In this document: piece after piece, positions 1 through 10,445 of the stretch | How the letters are laid out: each line of letters begins with the position of its first letter | How positions within the stretch are numbered: the stretch's first letter is position 1 | Assembly (NCBI GenBank): GCA_016713625.1 | Contig: JADJOT010000002.1 | Span: 1 to 64,000 of the forward strand | Reading direction: 5' to 3' | Source: Candidatus Accumulibacter affinis | GTDB taxonomy: Bacteria > Pseudomonadota > Gammaproteobacteria > Burkholderiales > Rhodocyclaceae | DNA: 64,000 nt | Program-made: the position numbers and the translations under genes | The notes under the pieces: generated by a model | The model's input: the letters and a program-made list of their open reading frames with translations, nothing else | Told to the model about the DNA's origin: nothing | The model's database searches: none

Positions 1-732
1 ATTGGTCAACCAGGTGATCATCGGGCACGCCACCAGTTGCGATATCGTTGCCGATGAACTCAAGCTCGATATCTCGGAGGCTTGCGCTGGCCGGCAAGAA
101 CATCCATATCGGTCTTGCCCGTTCGCCGCCAGGTTGACAGCGTGTTGCTGCTGCGCTTACCACGACCTGTCCAGCCAGGATGCGCAGATCGCCGTGCTGC
201 AAACGAAGCGTGCCGCACCGAGGCAGCGCTTGCCGATCATCGCGCCGGAATGGATGCCCCTGCGTGGCGACCAGGACTCGCCCGTTACCTGCTGCTGGGC
301 GGCAAGCCGCCGCCACGAGGTGAGTCTGAACCCGGAGCAGCACCTTGCCTGGCGGCGGCTTTCGGTGCTGGTTGCCCCGGCCCTGCGGACGCTGTCGCAG
401 CTGGCTGATCTGGTCAAAGGAGCAGGATGCCGGGTTGAACGCCCTGCGGCACAAATCGCCGACCTGCTTGGCGGCCGGGGAGCAGTCCTGCAGCGGCCTG
501 GCCTGCTCGGTCGACCGGATTGACAGGAAACGCGTGTCGCTGCCTTTGCTGCTTCGCCTCGCCGATACGCCGCTCAGCGAACTCCCTGGCAAGGATCTGA
601 AGGGTCCGCCTGCGCAGGGCGATGCGGCGACCAAGCTGCTGTTCCACCGGATCGACCGGAACCTTTCGTGGACTTACCGGCCGCCGTTGACGTAATTGCC
701 GACGACCGGCCTGGTGCGTACTCGGCGCCCGG
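1..732. other. Unassigned region downstream of cphA
   Basis: No open frame here gives a protein I recognise. Both strands have long GC-rich frames of 80 to 170 codons that look like shadows of one frameshifted gene. On the minus strand, frame fragments such as GNDIATGGVPDDHLVDQ (near the window edge) and a basic stretch LGRRIALRRRTLQILAREF look more protein-like than their antisense, so the most likely content is the start or end of a minus-strand gene broken by indels. I cannot name it. Indel density is high here and in the adjoining 3' half of cphA. Confidence 0.3.
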
Positions 733-3317
733 TCAGCCTTCGGCCACTCGGCAGGATATGTTCCAGGCTCCTCGATCTGATCGATCAGGACCAGGCAGGT
801 GTCGCCCGCCTGCAGTTCAGCCAGCGCACTGTCGATGGCGATGAACTCACCGCGGATTTCCCCTGACCTCCGAGGTCCGCCGGGCATTTTTCAGTCCTTC
901 GTGCAGCAGGGCCAGGACTTCGCCGTCGGCACGGCCGCGTTGGCACTGATCCTGATACAGCACGACCTGGTCGAAGGCGTCGCCGAGGATTTCGGTCTGC
1001 TGGCGGATGTCTTCGTCGCGTCGGTCGCCAGCGCCGCTGATCACCACCGAGCGCTTGCAGCCCGGCGGTGACGGCAGGTTGTCAATGGCCGCGACCAGTG
1101 CCTGTATGGCATCGGGTTGTGGCCGTAGTCGGCAATCAGCGTGGCGCCGCGATAGCTGAACATGTTGAAGCGTCCGGGTGCCGTCTGTGCGTCGTTGACG
1201 AAGCTGCCCAGACCGCGCGATGAATCGTCGGCCAGTCGATGCCCACAGAGCCCAGAGCCGCCGCGGTGGCGGCCATCGCGTTCTCGACCTGGAAACCAAT
1301 GGCGCCGTTCTGCGTCACCGGGATCTCGGCGAGGCGCGATGCGGTGTTCGACGCCGCCACCGGAAGCGACGATCGAATCGCCATCACGATAGACCACCCG
1401 CTTTCTCTGCGCGCGGCGCATGGCCATCACCGGATGATTCCGGTCACAGGCGAAAAAAGTGACGCTGCCCGGGCACGAATCGGCCATTCGGGCGACCATC
1501 GGATCGGCCGCATTGAGCACAGCGACAGCGGTTCCGGGTCTGACGTTCTGAACGATCACCCGCTTGACCACCGAAGATCCTCGACGGTGCTGATGTAGGA
1601 AAGCCCGAGGTGATCGCCAGCCCGATGTTGGTAACCACGGCGACATCGCAACGGTCAGAAGCCCAGTCCCTCACGCAGCACGCCACCGCGCGCGGTTTCG
1701 AGTACGGCCGCGTCCTCCGTCAGGGTGCAGCAGAACATTCTTGGCGCTTTTGGGGCCGCTGCAGTCACCGGTATCGATACGTCGGCCTTCGACGTGAGAC
1801 CCGTCGGTGGTCGTCATGCCGACGCGCAGGCCGTGCTGGCCAAGAATGCTGGCGATCAGGCGGACGGTGGTCGTCTTGCCGTTGGTTCCGGCCACGGCCA
1901 CCAGCGGAATGCGCGCATCATCGCCGGCAACGAACATGTTGGCGATGATCGCTTCACCGACCGCCCGCCCTTGCCGAACGACGGCTGCAGATGCATGCGC
2001 AGTCCAGGCGCGGCGTTGATTTCGACGATGCCGCCGCCCTGAGCTTCCAACGGGCGCAGGACGCCATCGCAGACGACGTCGACGCCGGCGATGTCGAGGC
2101 CGATGGTCTGTGCGGCGGCAATTGCCTGTGCCGCAAACTCTGGATGGACGTCATCGGTGACGTCGGTGGCCGTACCGCCAGTGGAGAGGTTGGCGTTATT
2201 GCGCAGGACCACGCGCCGGCCTCTGGCAGGCACCGTTTCCGGGAGTCAGACCGGCGCTGGTCAGGCGGGCGAGGGCCACCTCGTCGAGGCGGATCCTGGT
2301 CAGTGAGGTGGCGTGGCCTTCACCGCGGCGTGGGTCACTGTTCACCCGCTCGACCAACTGGCGAATGCTATGCACGCCATCACCGATCACCAGCGGTGGA
2401 TCGCGGCGGGCGGCGGCAATCAACTTGTCGCCGATCACCAGCAGTCGGTAGTCGTGACCCGGAAGGTAGCGTTCGACGAGCACTTCGTCGCTGACTTCAT
2501 AGGCGATCGCGTAGGCGGCTTCAATCTGCTCGCGGCTGCTCAGATTGACGGCGGCGCCTTTGCCCTGGTTGCCATCCTGTGGTTTGACGACCACCGCACC
2601 GCCAATCTCGCAGGCCGCTGCCCAGGCGTCCTCGGCACTCAGGACCGGCCGACCGGTGGGCACCGGGACGCCGGCAGCGTGCAACAGGATCTTGCTCAGT
2701 TCCTTGTCCTGGGCGATCGATTCGGCGACGGCGCTGGTGCGATCGGTTTCTGCTGCCTGAATGCGGCGCTGCCGGCTACCCCAGCCAAACTGCACCATGC
2801 TTCCTTCGGTCAGACGGCGATAGGGGATGTTGCGCGCCACTGCCGCATAAACGATCGCTCCAGTGCTTGGGCCAAGGCGCACATCCTCGTCGAGTTCGCG
2901 CAAGCGGTCCAGCGCTTGGGCAAGGTCGAAAGACGCGTCCTCGACTGCAGCTTTGCAGAGGTCCTGGGCGATCTCCAGGGCCAATCGACCCACCGCCTCC
3001 TCGCTGTATTCGACCACCACCTGATAGATGCCCGTTTCCAGCGTCTGCGCGGTGCGGCTGAACGTGACCGGGCAACCCGCCTGTGCCTGCAGGCCCAGTG
3101 TCGCGAACTCGAGCACCTGCGCCATCGATACCGCTTCGTCATGACCAGCGGGGCCAAGCATGGCCAGTTCCGGGAAACGTTCGCGCAGACGGATTTCGAA
3201 ACCCGGCATATGATCAATGCTGCGCTCCTCTTCAGCGCAGTAGACAATCGCTTCAATAGCCGTATGTCGGCTCCAGAGATTGGGACCGCGCAGGGCGCGG
3301 ATACGCGAGACTTGCAT
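733..3317 (-). pseudogene. cphA: Cyanophycin synthetase CphA, full length but broken by many frameshifts
   Basis: CphA polymerises aspartate and arginine into cyanophycin (multi-L-arginyl-poly-L-aspartate) using ATP. The start ATG at 3317 follows a GAGAGGAAA ribosome site and opens with QVSRIRALRGPNLWSR, the family's N-terminal signature. The first 1.1 kb is one clean frame covering the N-terminal domain and ATP-grasp domain (VVKPQDGNQGKG, VERYLPGHDYR). Beyond about 2225 the homology continues through at least eight frame changes: ATP-grasp end near 1860-2230, Mur-ligase P-loop GTNGKTTTVR near 1880, and a C-terminal FIAIDSALAELQ block near 800-850. A recoverable stop lies at 733. The span equals about 861 codons, the usual CphA length, so nothing large is missing. 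Dense indels suggest poor consensus near a contig edge or real decay. Confidence 0.85.
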
Positions 3318-3384
3318 GAAAAGTTTCCTCTCTCTGGTTCTGTCCGCAGGCCTGGCGGCCAGGAACGATGCGCTGGTTCTCGAC

Positions 3385-5555
3385 TCAGGCGACGGTGAAA
3401 GTTTCGAGCCCGGTACGGATGATTTCTGCTCCGATGCCGAGCGCCCACGCCGCGCCGCTGGCGGCGAGGACATTTTCGATCTGGAAGGCGGTCGCTCGGG
3501 CGCTGATCAGGGGAATGCTCTGCAGACTGACGATTGCCGTTTCGTCGGCGCCGCTGGCCAGGACTACCTTACCGTTGCGAACATACACCGCGCGTTTGCC
3601 TTGCGCCCGGTGGTCTCGAGGGCGGGCAACTCGGGGTCGGCGGCAAAGAAGATCACTTCGCCATCGCACAGGGGAGCCATGTCGACCAGCATCGGCTGGC
3701 CGGCATTGAGGACGGCGGCGCCCGCCGGCAGTACCACATCGACCTGGGTCCGCAGAACGGTGAATACCTGCGCCGGCGTATTCACGTCGTAGCGGGCCGA
3801 AATGCCGAGCCTCGTCGACGTTGGTAATCACGCCAACCTGGCAACGGTCGTAGGCCAGACCTTCGCTAAGGATGGTGTCGCTGCCGTTCTCGAAAACGGC
3901 CGCTTCGACAATGCGATTCATCAGGATGCGGTGCGCGGCTCCCCAGTTGGCGCTGTCGCCCTGGTCGATACAACGCCGGTCCTGAACATGCCGCTGCTGC
4001 AGGCCAGACCGGTATGCTTGCCCGAAAGGGCGAGCAGACTGGCAATCAGGCGGGCGACGGTGGTCTTGCCGTAGCTGCCGGTGACGCCGACCACCGGGAT
4101 GCGTCCGTCGCCGCCGTTGGGGAACAACTCGTCGACGATGGCGCGGCCGACCGCACGTGGCTGACCGGTCTCCGGTTTAAGGTGCATCAGCAGGCCTGGG
4201 CCGGCATTGACCTCGACAATCGCACCGCGCTGTTCAGCGAGCGGCCGGGAAATGTCTTCGCAGACCAGATCGACGCCGGCGATGTCGAGTCCGACGATGC
4301 GGGCGGCCAACGAGGCGGTAGCTGCCGTCTCGGGGTGTACGAGGTCGGTGACATCGTCGGTATGGTTGCCGCTGCGCACGATCAGCACTTCGCGACCCGC
4401 CGGCGGGATCGAGTCGGGAGTAAATCCCTGGCGAGATACCTCGAGACGGGCGACCGGGTTATCGCTGAGGTCGATGATGTCCAGCGGGAATTCCTCGGCG
4501 GTGCCGCGGCGCGGGTCGGTATTGATCTGGCTGTTGATCAGCTCGTTGATCGTTGAACGGCCGTCACCGATGACCTTGGCGACCTCGCCGCGCGCCGCGG
4601 CGGCGAGCTTGCCGCCGACCACCAGCAGGCGATGCTCTGAGCCGCGCACATAACGCTCGACAATGACGCCGCTACCCTCGACGACCGCCGCCGCATAGGC
4701 TGACTCGACTTCCTCGCGGGTCATCAGATTGGTGAACACGCCGCGCGCGTGGTTGCCGTCCGAGGGCTTGACGACCACCGGGAAACCGATCTCCTCGGCC
4801 GCTTCGCAAGCATCGTCGGCACTATCGACGAGGCGTCCTTCGGGGACCGGCACGCCACAGGATTGAATGAGCGTCTTGGTGAGGTCCTTGTCGCGCGAGA
4901 TGCCTTCGGCAATCGCGCTGGTGCGGTCGGTTTCGGCGGTCCAGATGCGCCGGCTGTGGGCGCCGTAGCCGAGCTGAACCAGATTGCCGGTGGCCAGCAG
5001 GCGAATCGCCGGAATACGGCGGTCCTTGGCGGTCGCCGCTTCGACGATGCAGCCGGTGCTCGGACCGAGCAGCTTGCGCTCGGCCATGTCAGCCAGGTGC
5101 GCCACCGTGCCGGCAACGTCGAAAGGAGTGTCCTTGATTGCCGCCAGCAGCAGATCGCGTCCGGCATACAGGCAGGAGCGCGTGACGTCCTCGTGCCAGG
5201 CCCGCACCACCACCTTATAGACACCACGCGTCGAGGTTTCGCGCGCCTTGCCGAAACCACCGGGCATGCCGGCCAGGTTCTGCAGTTCGAGCGTGACGTG
5301 TTCGAGGATGTGCGCCGGCCAGGTGCCTTCCTGGACGCGCCGCAGGAAGCCGCCGCGCTCCCCGTAGCTGCAGCGGTGCTCGATCAGCGACGGCAGCAGC
5401 GCGGTCAGACGCTCGTAGAATCCCGGGATGAGATTGGACGGAAAGTCCTCGAGTTCGCCAATATCGACCACCGCTTCGATGACCGGGCGGTAGGTCCAGA
5501 TGTTCGGACCGCGCAGGTAGCGGATCTCGACGAACTTGATGTCTTTGGTTTTCAT
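3385..5555 (-). pseudogene. cphA': Cyanophycin synthetase-like CphA', frameshifted in the Mur-ligase half
   Basis: Second cyanophycin synthetase paralogue, about 723 codons, the shorter form that in betaproteobacteria sits directly upstream of cphA. Residues 1-544 are one intact frame: N-terminal domain (YLRGPNIWTYRP), ATP-grasp (VVKPSDGNHARG, VERYVRGSEHR, EVNAGPGLLMHLKP) and the start of the Mur-ligase domain with P-loop GVTGSYGKTT. Frame changes near 3965, 3790 and 3620 break the rest, which still encodes SEGLAYDRCQVGVITNVDEARHFG and ends LETFTVA. The shorter C-terminus compared with CphA is normal for the type. It lies 67 bp upstream of cphA and 151 bp downstream of the DUF1854 gene, probably one operon. 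The frameshifts may be sequencing errors. Confidence 0.85.
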
Positions 5556-5706
5556 GGCGACAGTCCAGGCACAGGAAGGGTGGCACGCGTCGGCGCGGAA
5601 CAGGCGGCAGGCAAGAAGACCACAGGCCAGGCCCTCAATATCATGGGAGTAACGTTGCAGGCGTCAATCGGCTGACCGCCAGAGCGGGCGATTGAGGTAA
5701 GTTGCC

Positions 5707-6180
5707 TCACAGGAAGCGGTCCAGAATCCGCTGACTTGGCTGATCGAGCGCGTAACGGTCGCGGATCAGGAAGTGAATGCCGTGGCTGTCGGCAATCAGC
5801 AGCGCCGGCGGGGTGAGACGCCGAATGTCCTCTTCGCCCTTGAGGATCAGGCTGGCTGCACCGCGATCGGTCTCGACCTGCCAGGTGCTCGGCGTCGCAA
5901 AGCTCGCGACGCTGACGATGCGGGTAATGACCGGCATGAACTCGCGTCGGGCGAGTTCTCCTTCGACGATGCTGCGCAGCTCGTCCGGCAGGTCTTCGAG
6001 CCGGTCGATCCAGGCCAGTTCGTTGCCGTAGGAGTCGACCAGCCCGATGCCCTCGTCGGGCGCGGTGATCGGGAAGGCGCGTACCGGCACTACACCCACT
6101 TGCGTCTCGCCGTCCGGGCCGACGAATTCGAGCTTGCCGAAAGCGTTGCGGCGCAACTGGTAGCCAGGGGCGTCGATCAT
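5707..6180 (-). CDS. Cyanophycin-associated DUF1854 family protein
   Basis: A 157-residue soluble protein starting MIDAPGYQLRRNAFGKLEF and matching the DUF1854 family, which is repeatedly found beside cyanophycin synthetase genes in betaproteobacteria. The family motif regions VRAFPITAPDEGIGLVDSYG and the C-terminal HFLIRDRYALD are present. Its start overlaps the stop of the upstream ABC transporter by 4 bp (ATGA type), which implies translational coupling. Its biochemical role is not known. Context suggests it works with the ABC protein in cyanophycin metabolism. The gene is intact. Confidence 0.85.
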   Translation of the reverse strand: MIDAPGYQLRRNAFGKLEFVGPDGETQVGVVPVRAFPITAPDEGIGLVDSYGNELAWIDRLEDLPDELRSIVEGELARREFMPVITRIVSVASFATPSTWQVETDRGAASLILKGEEDIRRLTPPALLIADSHGIHFLIRDRYALDQPSQRILDRFL

Positions 6181-8501
6181 TCGCGGTCTCCCTCGTCCTT
6201 GGGGTCGATGTCCATTTGGCGTAGTTCGTCTTCGGTATCGATATTCCGTGCCTGCGCCTGATAGAGGCGGTAGTAATGGCCTTCACAAGCCATCAACTCA
6301 TCGTGGCTGCCCACCTCGACGATGCTGCCACGGTCGAGGACGACCAGGCGATTGGCGTCGCGCAGGGTGGATAGGCGGTGCGCGATGGCAATCGTCGTAC
6401 GTCCGCGCACCAGGTTGTCGAGGGCTTTCTGGATTTCCTTCTCGGTCGTCGTGTCGACCGACGAAGTGGCTTCGTCGAGGATCAGGATGCGCGGGTCGAT
6501 CAGCAACGCGCGGGCGATCGAGATGCGCTGTCTTTCGCCACCCGACAGCGCCTGTCCACGTTCGCCGACCAGCGAATCGTAGCCGTGCGGCAGGCGCAGG
6601 ATGAACTCGTGGGCGTGCGCGGCGCGGGCGGCAGTCATGATCTCGGCACGCGTCGCTTCGGGCTTGCCGTAGGCGATGTTCTCGGCAATCGTGCCGAAGA
6701 ACAGGAAAGGCTCCTGCAATACCAGGCCGATGTGTTTGCGGTACTCGGCCACCGGTAGCGAGCGGATGTCCACGCCGTCGATCAGGATCGCGCCTTCGGT
6801 GACGTCGTAGAAGCGGCAGATCAGGTTGACCATCGTGCTCTTGCCAGAACCGCTGTGCCCGACCAGGCCGACCATCTCGCCGGGTTCGATGACCAGGTTG
6901 ATGTCGCGGGTGACGCTGCGCGTTCCGTAGCGGAAGCCGACACTGCGCAATTCGATGCGCCCCGAAACCCTGGAAAGGTGCACCGGGTTGGTCGGCTCGG
7001 GAACGCTCGATACATGGTCAAGAATATCGAAGATGCGCTTGGCGCCGGCCGCAGCCTTCTGCGTGACCGAGACGATGCGGCTCATCGAGTCGAGGCGCAG
7101 GTAGAAACGGCTGATGTAGGCGAGGAAAGCGGGCAGCACCCCGACGGTGATCTTGTTCTGCGAGATCTGCCAGATCCCGAAACCCCAGACGATCAGCAGG
7201 CCGATTTCGGTGAGCAGGGTGACGGTCGGTGAAAACAGCGACCAGACCTTGTTGACCCGGTCATTGACATCCAGATTGTGCGCATTCGCCGCCCGGAAAC
7301 GCGACGCCTCGCGGCTTTCCTGCGCGAAGGCCTTGACCACCCGGATGCCGGGAATCGTGTCGGCCAGCACATTGGTGACTTCTGCCCAGATGCGGTCGAC
7401 ACGTTCGAAACCGGTGCGCAGCTTTTCGCGGACGACGTGGATCAGCCAGCCGATGATCGGCAGCGGCAACAGGGTCACGGCCGCCAGCCAGGGATCGATC
7501 GATACCAGAATCGCCGTGGTCATGACGATCATCAGCACGTCGGTCGCGAAATCGAGCAGGTGCAGCGAGATGAAGATGTTGATGCGGTCGGTTTCGGAAC
7601 CAATGCGCGCCATCAGGTCGCCGGTCCGCTTGCCGCCGAAGTACTCCTGCGACAGTTTCAGCAGATGCTCGTAGGTGGTGGTGCGCAGGTCGGCACCAAT
7701 CCGCTCGGAAACCAGCGCCAGAATATAGCTGCGCCCCCAGCCGAGCACCCAGGCGAACAGCGACGCTCCCAGCAGGCCCGAGAGGTAGAGCATGACCAGG
7801 TGGGTGTCGATCGGCTGGCCGTTCTGGAACGGGATCAGCACCTTGTCCATCAGGGGCATCGTCAGGTACGGCGGCACCAGCGTCGCGGCGGTGGTCAGCA
7901 GCGACAGCACGAAGGCCGCCAGCAATCGTCCGCGGTAGGGTCTGGCGAAGCGCCCGAGGCGCAACAGCGTCCAGGTCGAGGGCGGTTCGTGGATTTCCTT
8001 GCTGCATGCCGGGCACTCCTCCTGTCCGGCCAACAGCGGCGTTTCGCACTTCGGGCAGAGCGCCAGCGCCGACGGTGGCGGTAGTTCGCCGGTGACCCGG
8101 AAGGTCAGTTGCCGCGTGAAGTGGTCAACCAGACGGCCGGCGGCGATGTCGGCGCCAAGCGTGTAGCGCCAGTGTCCCAACAGCGAGTTTCCATCGCAGA
8201 GTTCGAGGGTCCCGACACCAGAATGGTCACGGCGCGTCAGCGCAAGTCCTGGCCGGTAGGTCCAGCTCTGCCATTGACTGTCGTCTGCCGACATCACCAG
8301 CAGGCGCTCGCTGGTCACCACCACCACGCCGGTGGCAAAGCGCAGGCGGGCGTCGAGGTCGATCTCGAGCGAGGCCAGGATCTTCTCGTCGCTGGCCAGT
8401 TGCGTATTCACCTGCGCTGACCAGACGGCCGGCAGGGAGGCAACCGCCAGCCCCGAGAGTGCAGGGTCCGGCGGGGAGGCTGCGTGGATGGCTTGAGTCA
8501 T
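6177..8501 (-). CDS. Cyanophycin-associated ABC transporter, fused permease-ATPase with N-terminal extension
   Basis: About 774 residues from the ATG at 8501; another in-frame ATG lies at 8540. The order is unusual. An N-terminal PH-like segment (ATGVVVVTSERLLVMSADD) is followed by a zinc ribbon around residues 149-168 (CPKC and CPAC pairs). Then comes a six-helix ABC exporter membrane domain (from LGRFARPYRGRLLAAF), and an ATPase with Walker A GHSGSGKST, signature LSGGERQRIS and Walker B ILILDEATSS. This is the MsbA/LmrA-type exporter architecture. Proteins of this layout accompany DUF1854 and cphA in betaproteobacteria. The substrate is unknown; export of a cyanophycin-derived peptide or amino acid would be a guess. 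First gene of the putative operon, frame intact. Confidence 0.88.
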   Translation of the reverse strand: MTQAIHAASPPDPALSGLAVASLPAVWSAQVNTQLASDEKILASLEIDLDARLRFATGVVVVTSERLLVMSADDSQWQSWTYRPGLALTRRDHSGVGTLELCDGNSLLGHWRYTLGADIAAGRLVDHFTRQLTFRVTGELPPPSALALCPKCETPLLAGQEECPACSKEIHEPPSTWTLLRLGRFARPYRGRLLAAFVLSLLTTAATLVPPYLTMPLMDKVLIPFQNGQPIDTHLVMLYLSGLLGASLFAWVLGWGRSYILALVSERIGADLRTTTYEHLLKLSQEYFGGKRTGDLMARIGSETDRINIFISLHLLDFATDVLMIVMTTAILVSIDPWLAAVTLLPLPIIGWLIHVVREKLRTGFERVDRIWAEVTNVLADTIPGIRVVKAFAQESREASRFRAANAHNLDVNDRVNKVWSLFSPTVTLLTEIGLLIVWGFGIWQISQNKITVGVLPAFLAYISRFYLRLDSMSRIVSVTQKAAAGAKRIFDILDHVSSVPEPTNPVHLSRVSGRIELRSVGFRYGTRSVTRDINLVIEPGEMVGLVGHSGSGKSTMVNLICRFYDVTEGAILIDGVDIRSLPVAEYRKHIGLVLQEPFLFFGTIAENIAYGKPEATRAEIMTAARAAHAHEFILRLPHGYDSLVGERGQALSGGERQRISIARALLIDPRILILDEATSSVDTTTEKEIQKALDNLVRGRTTIAIAHRLSTLRDANRLVVLDRGSIVEVGSHDELMACEGHYYRLYQAQARNIDTEDELRQMDIDPKDEGDRE

Positions 8502-8622
8502 GACTTGGGCATTTTTTTGGGAGCAGGCTGCGGGAAGCATCGAGAGGCCGCAAGTATACCCGTGACACCGTGTTTTACGGGAGCTTCTGGAGATGCCGCC
8601 ATGCGCTCGATGAGAGTACGCA

Positions 8623-9423
8623 TTAAATGCTGAGCAGATCGCTGCTCAGGTACTGTTCCAGTTGCAGCCGGGAGACGGTTGGCAGCAGGTTCAGACCCGT
8701 TTGTTCCCGGCACTGGCTGGCGCGGCGGATCAACACGTCGTAGCGCGCATCGACGCGATCGCCGGCGGCAGCGAAGGCGATCGTATTACCGCTGTCACAG
8801 GACGGAAAGACCACGACGCGGCCATCGAAAGCCTGCTGGATACGATCGACACTGGCCTGAAAACCACGCTCGCGACCGAGCAGATTGACTGCCAGCAGCC
8901 CGTTCTCGCTGAGGCGAACGCGGCAGGCCTGGTAAAAGGGCAGGGTGTCGAGGACGCCAGCGCGGGCGTTGCGGTCGAAACCGTCGACCAGGATGTAGTC
9001 GTGGTGGCTGTCACCCTGGAGCATGTACTCGGCGCCGTCGGCGATGACCACGCGTAGTCGCAAGGGGTCATCGGGCAGTTTGAAGTGCACGCGCGCGACA
9101 ATCTCGACCTGCGGATCGATCTCGACCACGGTGATCTTCGTTGCCGGCAGTTGATGGTAGATGAACTTCGCCAGCGATCCGGCGCCGAGGCCGATCAGCA
9201 GTGCCTGGCGTGGCCACGGCGGCTCGCGCAGCAATAAGCCGGCCATCATCTCGCGCGTGTACGGCAGCTCGAGGGCATTCGGCCGCTGAATACGCATCGC
9301 CCCCTGCACCCAGGCGGACGAGAAATGCAGGTAGCGGACGCCGGCTTTCTCGCTGATTTCGATAGCGTTACGTGCCATCAGGCGCGGTAAGCGCCGGCGC
9401 AGCCAGGCTGCGAGTGCGCCCAT
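8623..9423 (-). CDS. Spermidine synthase-like methyltransferase-fold protein
   Basis: Rossmann-fold protein of the spermidine synthase family. It has motif LLIGLGAGSLAKFIY, the acidic strand VVEIDPQVEIVARVHF, then VVIADGAEYM and YDYILVDGFDRNA-type motifs at the usual spacing. The N-terminus is short compared with true SpeE and lacks its beta-stranded extension, so polyamine synthesis is not established. The frame also opens upstream at a TTG (9471). I prefer ATG 9423, preceded by GGGAAGG, although the spacing is tight. It is 122 bp upstream of the cyanophycin ABC gene on the same strand and could be in its operon. Confidence 0.75.
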   Translation of the reverse strand: MGALAAWLRRRLPRLMARNAIEISEKAGVRYLHFSSAWVQGAMRIQRPNALELPYTREMMAGLLLREPPWPRQALLIGLGAGSLAKFIYHQLPATKITVVEIDPQVEIVARVHFKLPDDPLRLRVVIADGAEYMLQGDSHHDYILVDGFDRNARAGVLDTLPFYQACRVRLSENGLLAVNLLGRERGFQASVDRIQQAFDGRVVVFPSCDSGNTIAFAAAGDRVDARYDVLIRRASQCREQTGLNLLPTVSRLQLEQYLSSDLLSI

Positions 9424-9868
9424 AGCCTTCCCGATGCGCTTTGCAAGCGGGAGGCCTCTAGCGGCGCGCAAGGAAAGGCATGCGCAACCGGGTGGCAGGA
9501 TACCAGCATCCCTTTGCGGTCATGGTGGTGGTCGGCCGATGTCGGCTGGTTGAGGTTGATGAACACGTGCGACGAGCGCAAGCCAATGTGGGTGCCGCGC
9601 ATTCTATCGGATGCTGGGACAGCAGGGAGTTCTTGTGGTCTATGCGACAGACGCCCGGACGCGACATGGTCACAGCGGGCGCCACTGGTTCTAGCCGTTG
9701 GCCCGTAGGTCTTCTTCGACCGGGTGAACCTGGATCGACGCAAGGCGCGGCTGAAAAGCCGTTGCCGGGACACCGACCCGCTGCGCCAGCTCGATCGCTG
9801 GCTGCAGGCGTTAAAGAATTCCATATCAACGTATGGCTTTTTGCATTGCCGAGTGCTGGTCTTTAGCC
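9424..9868. other. Intergenic gap, no gene recognised
   Basis: About 445 bases between the spermidine-synthase-like gene and brnT. Overlapping frames on both strands are interrupted and match nothing I recognise. It marks the change from the cyanophycin cluster to the accessory region. Confidence 0.4.
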
Positions 9869-10159
9869 ATGGCGCGCACTCGCTTCGATTGGCACCCTGA
9901 CAAGGACGACGAGTACCTGAGGAAGCACGGGGTTTCGTTCTCGCGTGCGCAATATGCATTTGCGGACCCGCGGCGCGTGATTGCCAAGGATGTAACTTAC
10001 AGCCAAGACGAAGAACCTTTCTATTGCTTCGGCGAAGTCGACGGTGGCGTACTCACGGTGCGGGTCACTTACCGCGCGTCGCTTGTTCGAATCATCGGCG
10101 CCGGTTACTGGCGCAAAGGAAAGGCAATTTATGAGCGCGAAAATCAAATACACCGATGA
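9869..10159 (+). CDS. brnT: BrnT family type II toxin
   Basis: A 96-residue protein of the BrnT (DUF497) family, RelE-fold ribonuclease toxins that are neutralised by BrnA. Family features are visible: FDWHPDKDDEYLRKHGVSF at the N-terminus, central FADPRRVIAKDVTYSQDEEPFY, and the C-terminal strand VRIIGAGYWRKGKAIYE, where other members have RIISAR-A-xxEr. Here the ISAR segment reads IGAGYWRK, so a usual basic residue is changed and toxicity may be reduced. The start at 9869 is chosen over a longer frame from 9833 because homology begins at MARTRFDW. brnA overlaps its end by 29 bp, as in the two-gene operon. Confidence 0.88.
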   Translation: MARTRFDWHPDKDDEYLRKHGVSFSRAQYAFADPRRVIAKDVTYSQDEEPFYCFGEVDGGVLTVRVTYRASLVRIIGAGYWRKGKAIYERENQIHR

Positions 10160-10391
10160 GCCGCTTGGCAAGGTTCAGGTGATTCCAGACTTCCTTCCAT
10201 CGCCAGCCGAATTGGCGTTTCGTGAAGAAGGCGTAAAGGTCACTTTGGCCCTGAGCAAGAGGGGCATCGAGTTCTTCAAGTCGGAGGCAACAAAGCATCA
10301 CACTCAATACCAACGCATGATTCGTCGGCTGATCGACGCCTATGTTGATGCCCAGGCCCCAACCGATCGTTCGAGTGGACCTCGCGCGTAA
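10131..10391 (+). CDS. brnA: BrnA-type antitoxin
   Basis: An 86-residue partner of the BrnT toxin, starting inside the toxin gene (29-bp overlap) with MSAKIKYTDEP. The C-terminal half (VTLALSKRGIEFFKSEATKH, YQRMIRRLIDAYVDA) fits a ribbon-helix-helix DNA-binding domain of the CopG/BrnA type. In this family the N-terminal part wraps the toxin and the domain represses the operon promoter. The pair is intact and could function as an addiction module next to the integron. Confidence 0.82.
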   Translation: MSAKIKYTDEPLGKVQVIPDFLPSPAELAFREEGVKVTLALSKRGIEFFKSEATKHHTQYQRMIRRLIDAYVDAQAPTDRSSGPRA

Positions 10392-10445
10392 AACCCGCGC
10401 GCGGCTGCGCAACTTCAGCGTATGCGCCGGGGATAGCGCATCGCT

